A stretch of DNA of 64,000 nucleotides, from positions 29,542,001 to 29,606,000 of the forward strand of contig NC_134025.1 in NCBI RefSeq assembly GCF_964204645.1. The letters run 5' to 3'. Origin of the DNA: Tubulanus polymorphus (lineage: Eukaryota > Nemertea > Palaeonemertea > Tubulaniformes > Tubulanidae). Below the pieces are notes generated by a model. It saw only the letters and a list, made by a program, of their open reading frames with translations, did not search any database and was not told where the DNA came from. Below are positions 11,594 through 22,987 of the stretch, in pieces; position 1 is the stretch's first letter; every line of letters starts with the position of its first letter. Made by a program: the position numbers and the translations under genes.

Positions 11594-11840
11594 GCTGCGT
11601 TCACACCAAGTTATCTAGATCGTTCTAAAAAATATTCATTTTAAAACGGACCAATTCAGATGCAGGACTATTTTTCTAGTGCGAATAGAAAATTTGCTTC
11701 AATTGCGATGGCAATCACAGTAGTGTCTGAACAAGTGATAACAACAACTGTTTTGAAAACGTTTGTGAACGCACAGATCATTGATTTGGTCCGTTCTAAG
11801 GTGGTCCGTTCCAGGTAGGGGCCAAGTTATAACGGACTGC
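11594..11840 (+). repeat. Dispersed GGTCCGTTC repeat in gsc 3' UTR
   Basis: This segment matches, in the same order, the reverse strand of 46731-46930. Shared blocks include GCGTTCACACC/GGGTTCACC, AGTGATAACA, GCA..CATTGATTTGGTCC, the GTTCT-GGTCCGTTCC region, GGGCCA and AACGGACTG. It begins 44 bp after the gsc stop codon, so it is probably transcribed as part of the gsc 3' UTR. It has no ORF and is probably a non-autonomous element. Confidence 0.7.
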
Positions 11841-12136
11841 GATAGTTTATATGCGGACAATATCATTAGTGCATTTTAATACGGTGTTCATCGGACAAAG
11901 TACAGAGTACATGTTATTCTCCTAATCCCAGTCAAATGTAAATGCGTTTCAGATATCGAGTGCAGGACAGAAAATGAGTTTTTGAAGCTGCTAATTCTAA
12001 GAAAGTCATATTTGGAATTTTGTGCGAGATGTACTGTAACTTTGTTCGAATATGAACAGTCTCTGGTAGGAATATAATTCCTGAGTTGAATGTATATATA
12101 ATGAATATGTTAATAATTCTGTGCTTCGACCATTAA

Positions 12137-12142
12137 AATAAA
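12137..12142 (+). terminator. gsc: Candidate gsc polyA signal
   Basis: Canonical AATAAA about 590 bp after the gsc stop. A second AATAAA lies at 12269-12274. Either would give a 3' UTR of about 0.6-0.75 kb containing the interspersed repeat. Confidence 0.4.
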
Positions 12143-12750
12143 AGGAAGCACGTTAATCTGTTGGCCAAAATGAACTATTTAATTATTACATAAACTTTAA
12201 TAATTTTATCAATCGCCGTAAAAAAATGTAAATAATGTATCATTTAAAAATCATAAGTATCGACATGAAATAAATCGTATTCAATATTCAACCATTCGTT
12301 CATTTCATGGTTTCAACACGAAATTATATCGTATGATGAAATGTAATCTTTCCTATTGGCGACAATAGTTAGTTCAGCTTTTTTTAACACGGAAATTGTG
12401 TTCTATTACTGCTCACACGCTAAACGGCGGTAGTCCTAGCAAATTGAAATCAACCGAAATACTTGAAAATACGAAGTGTAAAACAAACGTTTGTTCAGTT
12501 GGGAATTTGACCGATTCGCGAACAGGTGGCTCGAGATTAACATTCGGTCTTTCTCTCTACATCGATATACATATTATACATGAACAATTGTTTCAATTTA
12601 TACAGAGCACGAATTTATCAAATTTAGTGTAAGCGTTTTAGTATAAGCATAATCCACATACAGACTGATGCACTTTTTTAGAATTTCAATGCCGTACGAA
12701 TATTAGTGGATATTTCATACCATTACGATATGACACACTTTAGCTGTGGC

Positions 12751-12812
12751 CAGAATGGTCTCAATCTTTAGACTGGTCTTGAACTTATGGATGATCAATA
12801 TATTGACCTGGC
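12751..12812. repeat. GACTGGTC/ATGGTCTC dispersed words
   Basis: AATGGTCTCAATCTTTAGAC followed by TGGTC resembles ACTGGTCCTAAGATGGTCTC at about 25971-25990, where CTAAGAT and ATCTTAG form a 7-bp inverted repeat. Probably two decayed copies of one short repeat. Confidence 0.35.
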
Positions 12813-14027
12813 CCCCTGCAGGGTTACATATCGCATATTTGCTACTGTTTCAGGAATACTTCTGTCAGGAAATACGTGACGTCACACACGTCTGATGTCC
12901 CCGCATGCTTTTGCGAGGTATAAAACTTAATGTATAGAAGACCTTATCTGAAAATAAAATTCACAGATTAAAAAGACGACACATCAGATTGGCCGCCAAG
13001 CGCAGCTGGGAGCAAAGTCACAGTGTTGACTGTCATTTTGAGGTCCAGTTTGACGCCTGTGAACCAAAATGTCCGACGTTCGCTATAACCTCTACTGTAA
13101 CTGGTACAAATCGTCATAAAAGGGTCGGTAGGCCTATACCGGGTAATTGAACATTGCGAATGTAGGAAATCTAAAAGTACAGAACGATCAGAATCTGCAC
13201 CGATATGAAACACGATCTTCAGAATGATTTACGCGTTCTCTCTTACTGGTGTTTAGTATACTTTTTGTTATGCGGTTAATTACGTAGATACTTAAAACAA
13301 ACTGTTATCCGTTAGAAGCTGTATGAAATATTAATAACTGGCTCTAGAGCGTGTCTATCACAGTTATTAGATGAGAGTTGATGGTACTCTGAAGTGTATC
13401 TGTGTTGCCACTTATCCCTCGCATCTGATGAATATTTGGCTCTTTTCGTCGCGGAAGATGCGCCAAATTTATCAAATTTTCCGCTTAAACATAACCGTAA
13501 TCTAAGATGATACGGGTTTAGTTACGAATCCAGTGTCGTTGAATCTGGGAACGACGGAAGCATAACGCATCTGTCGAGACAGATTGGGTGGATATATCTC
13601 AGGCAGCAGATTTTGCAGAAACAAGGTTATAATACTCGACTAGATGTTCGGTGTTAGTCGCCAATTGTAGTTGGATCTGAATGGATATTAATCACGCGTT
13701 TTGTGAGGAATTTGATCTCGGAGATTAGCTGTATTAGGCTTGTATTTTCTTCAACAACCCGCCAATGAGGGGGGGCACTGGCAGAAAAGACCGGGTATCG
13801 ATGAACGGTTGAAGTTTCAGACGATATAGTGAGTACTGTCGAATATAAAACCACTCAAGTAGGCTGCAATAGAACCACGAGAGACGACAGAACACTGATA
13901 TTAACAGATGATAAAGAGTTGAGATGCATGTGAATAGTTGGTGAATAAGGTTCGGTTTCACTCCCCTGGTTTAGCTGGATGAACGCGGCCATGTTTTTTC
14001 TTTTCCGAAAACACCGCAAAAGCACTT

Positions 14028-14075
14028 CGGTAATCGAATGCCACATCGGTATCCTAACCACTAGACCAAATATAA
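14028..14075 (-). repeat. tRNA-derived SINE-like relic
   Basis: On the - strand GGTCTAGTGGTTAGGAT matches the D-arm/A-box region of tRNA-Glu/Asp-type genes. It is followed soon by ATTCGATTACC, a degenerate B-box. The A-to-B spacing is about 20 nt shorter than in a tRNA, so the anticodon arm is deleted and no tRNA can fold. A truncated tRNA-headed SINE or tRNA pseudogene is the best reading. Confidence 0.45.
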
Positions 14076-16245
14076 GAGCACTTATAAAATTTATTGACAA
14101 AATATTCTATAAATTTGCTATTTGCCTCTGTATAAACATAGCTAAATTACAATAGCTCTTTTAGAATGTCCTTCAACCATTTTTAGAGCAGGAAAATAGG
14201 GGCCACTGCGCGCGAGCTGTCCACGACTCTCTGCGACGTGAACCATATGCAAAAAATCTGAAAAGAACCATAATCGTATGATAGACATCGCAATGAAACT
14301 CCTTTGTTAAAATCCCTTTTTTGTAAGTTGAATTTGGGGATAAAGCGCATTCATGTTTGAAGTGTTGAACACTATCTGGTGCAGATTAACCGATTTGATC
14401 GGGATAGAAAATATACCTCGTCTTACGGGAGAATTTCGCTGGATCCTATTGTGACGAGAAAAACTGGGAAAGTTTGGAATGGTTGAAATCCGCTTAATGT
14501 GTTTATACGAACACAAAAGAACGAAAGAACTCGCTAATTTACCAATGTTTACACGCTAACCCTCTGAAGAGGATCAACCCAATTTGCATGACGGCTTTGC
14601 GCGGATATTTTAGCCCTCCGAACCGCGTCGACAAAAGAATATCCTACAAGACGATCGGTTTAAAAAAGATTTCGGACGTAAAGAATTCGTGGTACCAGGT
14701 GGTCGTATTCATTACTCTCAGATTCCTGATGTAATCACTGGAAATGTATCAACAACCAATACATATGTCTCGGGCATTCGATCCCCTTCATAGACCTTAC
14801 ATTCCATAATGAGAAATTCCCATCGAAAGTGCGGATATAAGACTGTTTTAGACGCTGGTTTCATATTTGAATGTGAACTTAGAAAAAGAAAACTACATTT
14901 GAACCGATGAGGGTGGAAACTACTTCTAATGTTAATGATCTGTATGAATTTAGATCGCAGAACTATCGTTAAAGATCTGTTTAACTTCGAACTTGTTTCG
15001 AAGTCATGAAGTTCGTAAAACTTTACGTTCGTTCGTGTACTATAATCAACGGTCCTTTGTCACGCGTGAACTTTCAACGATTAGCCAATTGCAGCCAGAA
15101 AAGTGTTTGTGTCTGCGAATGTCACAGCGCTCTATAGAAAGACGGCGATTATAGGGGGGAAGAGTACTGCAAGTCTCTTATCAAAAACTACATTCACGCA
15201 CGCAAGTGGCAATTACTCGCGTAGCTACTGAAAACTAGCACTACTCGCGTCTGTCATATCTCAGCTACTGTATCATTCAGATTGAGGTGAGATTTAAGAG
15301 TTAATAATTGTTAATTACGATGTTAATGGGGTAATTCACAGATGCTTGCATCGACGGCTTATTAAATCGTGTCGATCTGGCGTTTGCACAATTCTATTTT
15401 ATATGAGGGATTTGAGCGTTGTTTGTTTTCGCTCAAGGAGCCAACACTCCCAAGACGTAGATAAACACGAATCGTTAATAACGATATCAAATTACTAATT
15501 ACAGGGATTAATAATGAGTAAAGTCGAAATGATACATGAAATTCACATTCATAACGCCCCACATATCTCTTTTTTCATTCATATTTGATTCTTTTCTACT
15601 TGGAAATATCTGAGTTAGTTGACTGATTTTTACACGCAATTTCGGCGTGTTTATTAGCACCGAGCCATGTTTTCTATCGAGCTAAGCATTATACCATTTC
15701 AGATTTGACTCTAAATTCAAAATCAGTTCATTCTAACTCTTTAAACTAGCCACTCTGGAACTGCATTCATCTAAAGGGTTTCCTGTGATTCAACCTGACT
15801 CTGAATTTTCGGATCACTCTATTATATTTCTATTGTCTTGGTTGTTAAGAATATTAAATCGCTTTTAACTTCGATTACTGCTCCATGAATGGTTTAATAT
15901 AAGGATCGGATAAATCCTCGTTTTAAGACTTGCTCGATATTAAACCTTCCGGTTGCTTCGACCATAGAAACCCTGCGCGAAATAGAAATCCGCGGACTAA
16001 TCTTTATCTAAGAAGGATAGTTTTACGGGCTTAATGCCTCTAAATCCCGGGCCACGATAGAAATCTAATTGCATAAAAAATAACCTATAAAAAACTTTGA
16101 TCAAACATTCGCTTTCAAGTCTAACTATATAAGTATAAACAGTGTTTCCACTTATCATATGAAAGGAATTCTTGCTAAAACTCGAACCGACGATTGAATG
16201 CCTGATCGATTAAAGGTTAAGATTTGGGTTGTTTCATTATTTCAG

Positions 16246-16305
16246 TACGATAGCGTCGTCGAAGATGAGAAATTTAGACATCGACCGGCAGCGGCGGCGC
16301 GATAG
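16246..16305 (+). CDS. Weak candidate terminal exon
   Basis: The acceptor GTTTCATTATTTCAG precedes a phase-0 frame encoding YDSVVEDEKFRHRPAAAAR and then TAG 16303-16305. Codon use (GTC GTC GAA GAT GAG) is coding-like. No partner exon was identified upstream and no close AATAAA follows, so chance remains likely. Confidence 0.25.
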   Translation, partial: YDSVVEDEKFRHRPAAAAR

Positions 16306-16573
16306 ACCACAGCTCAAGCAGCGTCTGTGAATGAACGCAATATACTATAAAGAATAATATCGTATACGCCGGAAGTGCACTTCACCGAGACTGACTAAGT
16401 CTAATTACTGTAAAATTCCGAGTTTATACGTTACATCAATGTCTTTATCTCGACTTCTCAACATCTCTTGAGAATCGTATTGATGAGTTGTCTAGTAATA
16501 ATCATATACTTATTACACTCGTCGCTGTACACTGTTGAGTTATGTGGAGTTCGTTCGTTGTGTCGGTAGTGAG

Positions 16574-16612
16574 AGGAAGGAGAGAGAGAGAGGAGAGGAG
16601 AGGAGAGAGGTT
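16574..16612. repeat. GA-rich purine tract
   Basis: AGAGAG/GGAGAG-type low-complexity purine tract on the + strand. Confidence 0.9.
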
Positions 16613-17836
16613 TGCGAATTCATAACTGTCATTTCCGTCGATGAAAAAAGTCATCGTCATTTTCATCTTTCTCTTACCCTTCCTCTTAGATCATCTCTAG
16701 ATACTTATAGTGATATATAAGTTTGTCCGCTTATTCCATTTATACGATACATTTTTCCTCATTCAGTTTATACAACTTTATCGGGATAATTTGGTTTTTT
16801 CTTTTTTCTTTAATTCTCTGTTTCAGTTATTTCGCTACATATACCATTATAGAGAGTAGAATAGCCCGTACACTCTGACGTGAAGAATAGATTGCATATA
16901 ACTTTAAAACCAACTCTGTACAGATTTGAAATGATTTAAAATGAATTTCATTACTCAATAATTAGAAAACCGTATTTCATATTTATACACAAGGAGAACA
17001 AGTTGATTCTTTAATTTGAATATTAAATTCTTGAGTAATACGTAGAATTCGTTTTGTGTGTAGTGGGTTTGAAACTTATATCATTAGGGAGGCCATGTGT
17101 AAAACGGTGTGCCGGGTTTAAGTCTTTTCTGGGACCGTATCCCAAGCACGTTCTTCCATTCTCTTTTTCGCAAATACCTCTATTAACACGTACTACAATA
17201 TTTGTATAGGACACGCAGCGAAAAAGAGGCACACCCATTTTTTAATCCAAATACGTCGTATAATGAATAGGTCTAATAGGACGAATAATAATATGAAGTT
17301 GGTATATATTATGCTATAATATACTTCAAGTAAACAATCGTGATATTTGAAGTAGAGGTTGTTGGCTAGCAAGCTGCTCATTTCGACGCCGGCTCATCAT
17401 CTGTCACCGTCGTTCCGTGAATAGGTACATTATTCTCTCTACCATCGAGTCCAATCTGAGCGTTTTTCGAGAGCCCAATCGACGGTTCGGACAAACGCGC
17501 TAAGCGTCGCATTTTTAGTATCAGCCCGGTAACTGATACGATAAGAGCCTATTTAGAATGCCACTGGAACAATGGACGAGGAAAATAGCAAACTTCCAAA
17601 GAGACTCAAACTTTAACAATAGCACTGAACGCGCTATTCAAGTGACGACAACACGTCAAAAGTTTTAATTAATTTGGCTTCCGCACAGATTTTTTAGATT
17701 TGAAAACTCCCGCTATTGAAACGAAAAATGAAAATTGAAGTTCAGACGGTTAAACCAGCATTTACCGAGAAACGACTATAGTGATTCGAGTTAAATACGA
17801 GCTTTCACTTCAATTATTGGTGATTCAAACCAGTGC

Positions 17837-17840
<4 letters not shown>

Positions 17841-17895
<55 letters not shown>
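17841..17895. repeat. (TA)27 microsatellite
   Basis: Uninterrupted TA dinucleotides over about 55 bp. The open frame across it, Tyr-Ile repeats, is an artefact. Confidence 0.97.
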
Positions 17896-17901
<6 letters not shown>

Positions 17902-18374
17902 AATGTGGTTATTACGTCAAATCTATTTCGACTCAAAAATCTTTTTCCCATATACATTCGATTCTTTCCGAATGAAAATTCGTCGAACGAGGAGAATGAG
18001 CTCGTACCTTAAAGAGTGTCTGACAAATTGAGCCTCTCATGTGCGTGACGGTCTCGTAAGAAGTATCACTGTGTTATAAGAAGAAGTATGAATGCGTGTA
18101 TGAACTACAATCGACTCTGTTTCAATCGGTTTCATTGAGTGTTTACGTGATACTGATTTAGTATTCTTAAAGTCTAGTTTATGAATATTTCATGTACATG
18201 TTGTCACCGGTGATGGAATGGATGGGATCTTCAAGATTATCGCAGACAATCGGTTAATATGCCTCAAGTGCTGAACGAACTGGTTCTTCAGACGTATTGA
18301 AAATATTCAATTTCCTTTCATAGGAAGAATTATCCAATAACTCCTCGTCGTCTGTCATCGCTCTGAACTGAACC

Positions 18375-18650
18375 GTGCAACCTCTTTCTCCCTATCGCTT
18401 CAACTCTCCCTCACCCTCTCGCTTCAACTCTCCCTCTCACTTCAACTCTCCCTATCGCTTCAACTCTCCCTCGCCCTCTCGCTTCGACTCTCCCTCTCCC
18501 CAGCCCCCTCTCCCTTTTTCCCTCTCTCTATCTCCCCCTCTCACGCAGAGTCTATCTCCCTCTCCATCCCTTCCCTCTTCCCATCGTCCCTTCCACAGCC
18601 CTCTCACTCACCCTCTCTCCCCATCTCCCTCTCTATCTATTTCCAATTTG
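18375..18650. repeat. Polypyrimidine CT-rich tract
   Basis: CTCTCCCT-type low-complexity DNA with about 6 imperfect copies of CGCTTCAACTCTCCCTC-like units in its first half. The + strand frame (Ser/Pro/Arg/Phe repeats) is open only because of composition. A purine/pyrimidine mirror tract of this length could form H-DNA. Confidence 0.85.
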
Positions 18651-21050
18651 AAAAAAAATTTATGACAATTAAGGCCTACTAAATTTACGCACAGTAATGG
18701 ACGGCGTAAAATTGGTTTGTTGAAAGTGAAACCTTGAAAATGGCATTTCATTTATGTTTGTCGCAAATCATCATAAAAGATAACATTTCTAATTGCCAGA
18801 TCCGATTGTACTCAGCCGCGAGCCGTGCACGCGAGCTAACCTAAGTTACGGTCGTTAAAAACGGGCACTATCGTGTCAAATATCAACAGAAATGCACATT
18901 AAACGGTTTTAAATTACCACATCTCAATAGCTCAATTCTTGGCGATATTAATACTTGAAACATAATTTCACAAACGTCATATAGCCAGCTCAATTATCAC
19001 TAATGCACACTGCAGCAATTTGAAATCAAAATATTATGCTCGAGAAGGAAAATTAGTTTAGTCTAGTGGTTTGATTTCGATATTTCTGCCGACCGAGTTT
19101 ATACTTAATATGCATTTAGCTTTAAAACGTTCGCCATTATCCGAAAAGTCGCGTTGCAATTATACGACATTATTTCGAAGTGCTTCACCGCTCTATATTT
19201 TAGTCGTGATCAAAATTGAGTATTCAACGCTTCAGCGCGAAACACACTCCACTAAAGTGTAGCTTCCTATCAGTGTTATCTGATATCTCTAAATTTGTCA
19301 GTTTAACCATTTTATTACTAAAACTAGCGCAGTTTCTACTGCCATATAGGTAGGGCTAACCTACCTCGCTATAGACGCGGTTCAAACGGAATTTCTAAAC
19401 TGATTAAAACAGAAATTCGAGAACTATTTCTGGATAATGAAAGCAGTCAGATGTTGAGTTGAACTGTATTGTTATAATTGACTTCCTAATAGCGACGTTT
19501 TGTTGAATCGATCGATTTCAATTAACCATCATCCCTTATATCCCTATTGGTTTACGTTCGATTCGACTCTAATTCCTCTAAACTCTATATGAATACATAG
19601 TTAAGTTGGAGGCTTTTTACTGCAGTTTATTAGTTGGACGCTAAACGAGAGAAATAATCCGTTATTTTCGTCGCTGCCTGGAAAAATGTATGGTGAATTC
19701 ACTGCATTTTCCCCTATAATTTTAGAAACAGAATTTAGAGGGATAATCGGATAGTTATTCTCTAGTGCAATATAAACCAAATTTTGGCTGGGCGAGGCCT
19801 GTATTATGTAATCATCATTTTAGGTGACCATACGAGGCGAGCCCAAATAATCGTTCCATTGACGACTAATGCGCGATCTATAGATTGACCAGTTTGGGTT
19901 GAGGGACCAGTAATCTGACACGTACGACGCATGGCGACGTGCTGGAGGTAGTGACGTCACTCTGTGCTGTGGGAATACACGAGAACCTTGCTATGATACA
20001 GTGGATAGAATGCGGTTTCTTGGTCTCACCGCATTGACAAAAATGCGAATCATTCTAAAAATTTCACTAGGGAACAATTACCGTGGAACATTTTGTTTAA
20101 TTTCGAATTTATTTTTCAACAATTTGAAACAGAAATGTTTTATTTTGACGAATATCTGCGTTTGCATTCATGTTTGATGTTCATTTCTTCCTCATTTTCA
20201 ATTGAAGCTGAGAATCGAAATCGTTCGTGAAAAGTTAAAATTTCTATATAAAGGATCGCTTTCAAAAGAACCTATCAATTCGATTTCGAGCATCTTGAGA
20301 CTTTGACGTTAGCGCGATAAAGAAAAAACCGCTCCAAGGAGCGTCGGGTTACACAGACTAAGCCGCGTTCTATGAACCAATTGACCAATATTCAAGCGTG
20401 TAACTCGTTCCGTGAAGTGGCGGCGCATCTGATCTTCGTGGCTGTTAAAATTTCACACAATAGATTTCGCGAGAAAAACGGTTAGTAAAATAGTTTAAGA
20501 GCGCCGTGGAAACCCCTTCACCAATTATCGAGTATAGGAAACAAAAAGCGCGTATAATAGGATGCCCAGTTAGCTGTTGAAATATATAAACCAATAAACG
20601 ATCGTTTCGGATACTTTGTATTCCAATCACGATCACTTCAATTTCTTCAGTTCTCAATGAAATGAATGGCGATGGTTTCGAATTATTTTCGTTCAAGTCA
20701 CTTGATTCGTCGTGGATTAAAAAGAAGTCAAAATCGGGTTAAAAGATCGCGGGAAGAAGAAATAAAACTGCTGTGAACAACGAGGAAAAGCGATGAATAT
20801 TCAACACAAAGTTCTGGTCGCGTCTATTTCTACGCTGAATGTTTCCCTTATGAAAATAAGGTCACTGTAAACATCGCGATCAAGTATTATTGTCTGGAGA
20901 CACTTCTGCGACCATTTAAGTCAATGATTAACCCACATTCGATCGGCTCAGTTGCAAGGGACCCGAGTCGCCGGAGAGGGCTTGACACTCGTCAAAAATC
21001 GGTCGAGCTCGCGTAGATTCTGCTAAATACCCAAATATTTATATTTCCAG

Positions 21051-21126
21051 AACTGAAGTCGCCATTGTTAACACGTGTGATGTAGATACTACTAACGGCG
21101 GTATGGGCTTTGATGGCGGGGCCTAA
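21051..21126 (+). CDS. Weak candidate terminal exon
   Basis: After ATATTTATATTTCCAG, a phase-1 frame encodes TEVAIVNTCDVDTTNGGMGF followed by DGGA, then TAA at 21124. The composition looks coding-like, but no partner exon, polyA signal or family similarity was found. Confidence 0.25.
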
Positions 21127-22867
21127 TTCTTACTTCGTAAATTGTGAATCTTAGGGTATTTTTCAAAACGGCGCCAGCTGCTCTAACAAGCCGAGCCGGC
21201 AAACGACTGTTTGGGATCTAACCGATGAACTGTTTGTGGAACCCAGAGATATTCACAATCGGTTAACTTTCTATAAACAGCGTGTACGTGGATCATCTAC
21301 GAACTGAGGATTAATCATTTGATTCAAAGCGTTCGCTCTGTCTCTCGCGCTCAGTTCATCTCTATTCGATCAATCGAAAAAAGAATCAGATTCTGGAAAG
21401 AAATGGATTATCTTACAACCCGCAGCCCCTCCCTTATACACTGAATACACCAGCAGTCTGACAATAGCCCCGGTCCAATGACGCGTTAAGACGCATGTCT
21501 CATCGATTCTTATCGTTTTCAGCCATTAATTTGTTTAAGTTCGACATGTGCAGTCTGCCTTGTGTCAAATCTGAATGCCAAAATAAGTGTAGAGTTATCG
21601 TGGATTATGGCATGAAAAGTGCACCGGGGATCGATGCCTATCTCCTTATACCGGCTAAATAACCCTATAATTCCGCTGATCGCCAACAAGAAGCCACTTT
21701 TGTAATTAACCATTGAACCTAGTCACTTCCGTAAAATTGCCTTTCAGAATGAGCATTGTTTAGGCAGATAATAAGGAATAAATTCATAAATCCCTCGCAT
21801 CCCGGCTCTTCGTTCCTTGCGCTATATGATTTGGCTTGCAGGTGATTTCGGCTTATGGTCGGGCGAGCGAAGCTTTACTCTGGATTATGTTGCTCCGACC
21901 GTAGAAACCGTAAATATGAAACCGATACGATTTCAAGGGTCACGTGATGCGACTCGCGCGTCGTCCTCTGATTGAAAAAAAAAATGATGACAAATACAAG
22001 CGTCTATAGACTCGACATCCCACGCATTTTTGGACAAAAACTTCACCTCGGTTCAAATGAGAACGCTTTAATTATTATTCGTTAACCTGTGATACTTCAG
22101 TGTGGGCTTTATTAGAGTATAACATCAAAATAAACGTTCTCGAGATTGTTCTCGAGAAGAGTTTGAACGATTTTTTTCTCGAGTCAGGAAAGTGTCAAAT
22201 AATGGATTGCGAGACTGTTTAAACTGATGGAAATGTTATTAAACGTTTTTATCTCGCGTTACTCGACAAGAAATCGCCCTAAATAACGATCAAGTTTTCT
22301 ATGGTTGACAACATTCTCGACACAATGATGGAGAACATCTTTTCTATCTGGTGAATGAATAGCGGTCCACTTCTTCCGCGATATGCTGTCTGAAATTGGA
22401 CTTGTTACGCGCTCAACAAAGCCGTATATTGCCAGCGGAACAGCGTCGTTTGTATGCTGAACTGTCACCACAAAACCCTCAGCGCAGAAATTAAGATTAT
22501 TTCTGTCATTCGTTAGTGTACGTCGTCACACAGACTCCAAACAAACCAGCAGGACTTGATTCAGCAGATATTTATTGCTGCTTTGTCAGATGGCTTTGTC
22601 TAAATCTGAAAGGTTTCCACGCGTCTCGTTTGAAAATCAATTTATTACAGGCAGACGTCCAGACCGAACTGACTGCGGTTTTTTAATGTATAACTTCTAC
22701 TACGAATCACTACAAAACTACGCACTCTTAAAATCATTATCATTCTATGTTTGCTTGTAATGTTTAAGTTTGTGGCTGTCTTCATGATCGAATAACATTT
22801 CGAAATCTACATTTGCCATTCATTCAAAATCATATAATGAGTATATATATTTTGATAAGGAAACAGG

Positions 22868-22987
22868 CAATTGATGATATATGAATGAATTTATTCTAAA
22901 TTTTCGAGATTTTAACGAATTAAGCCTCATCATCAGAGTAACGAAACATTTTTCGTTTTTCTTGAAGAATTAATACATCATCAATTG
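22868..22987. repeat. Inverted repeat, 15-bp arms
   Basis: CAATTGATGATATAT at 22868 is mirrored by ATACATCATCAATTG ending at 22987, 14 of 15 matching, around a 90-bp centre. It may be a MITE-like relic. Confidence 0.45.

Noticed and set aside
18375-18665. Ser/Pro-rich + strand ORF
   Set aside because: Low-complexity CT tract. The open frame follows from base composition.
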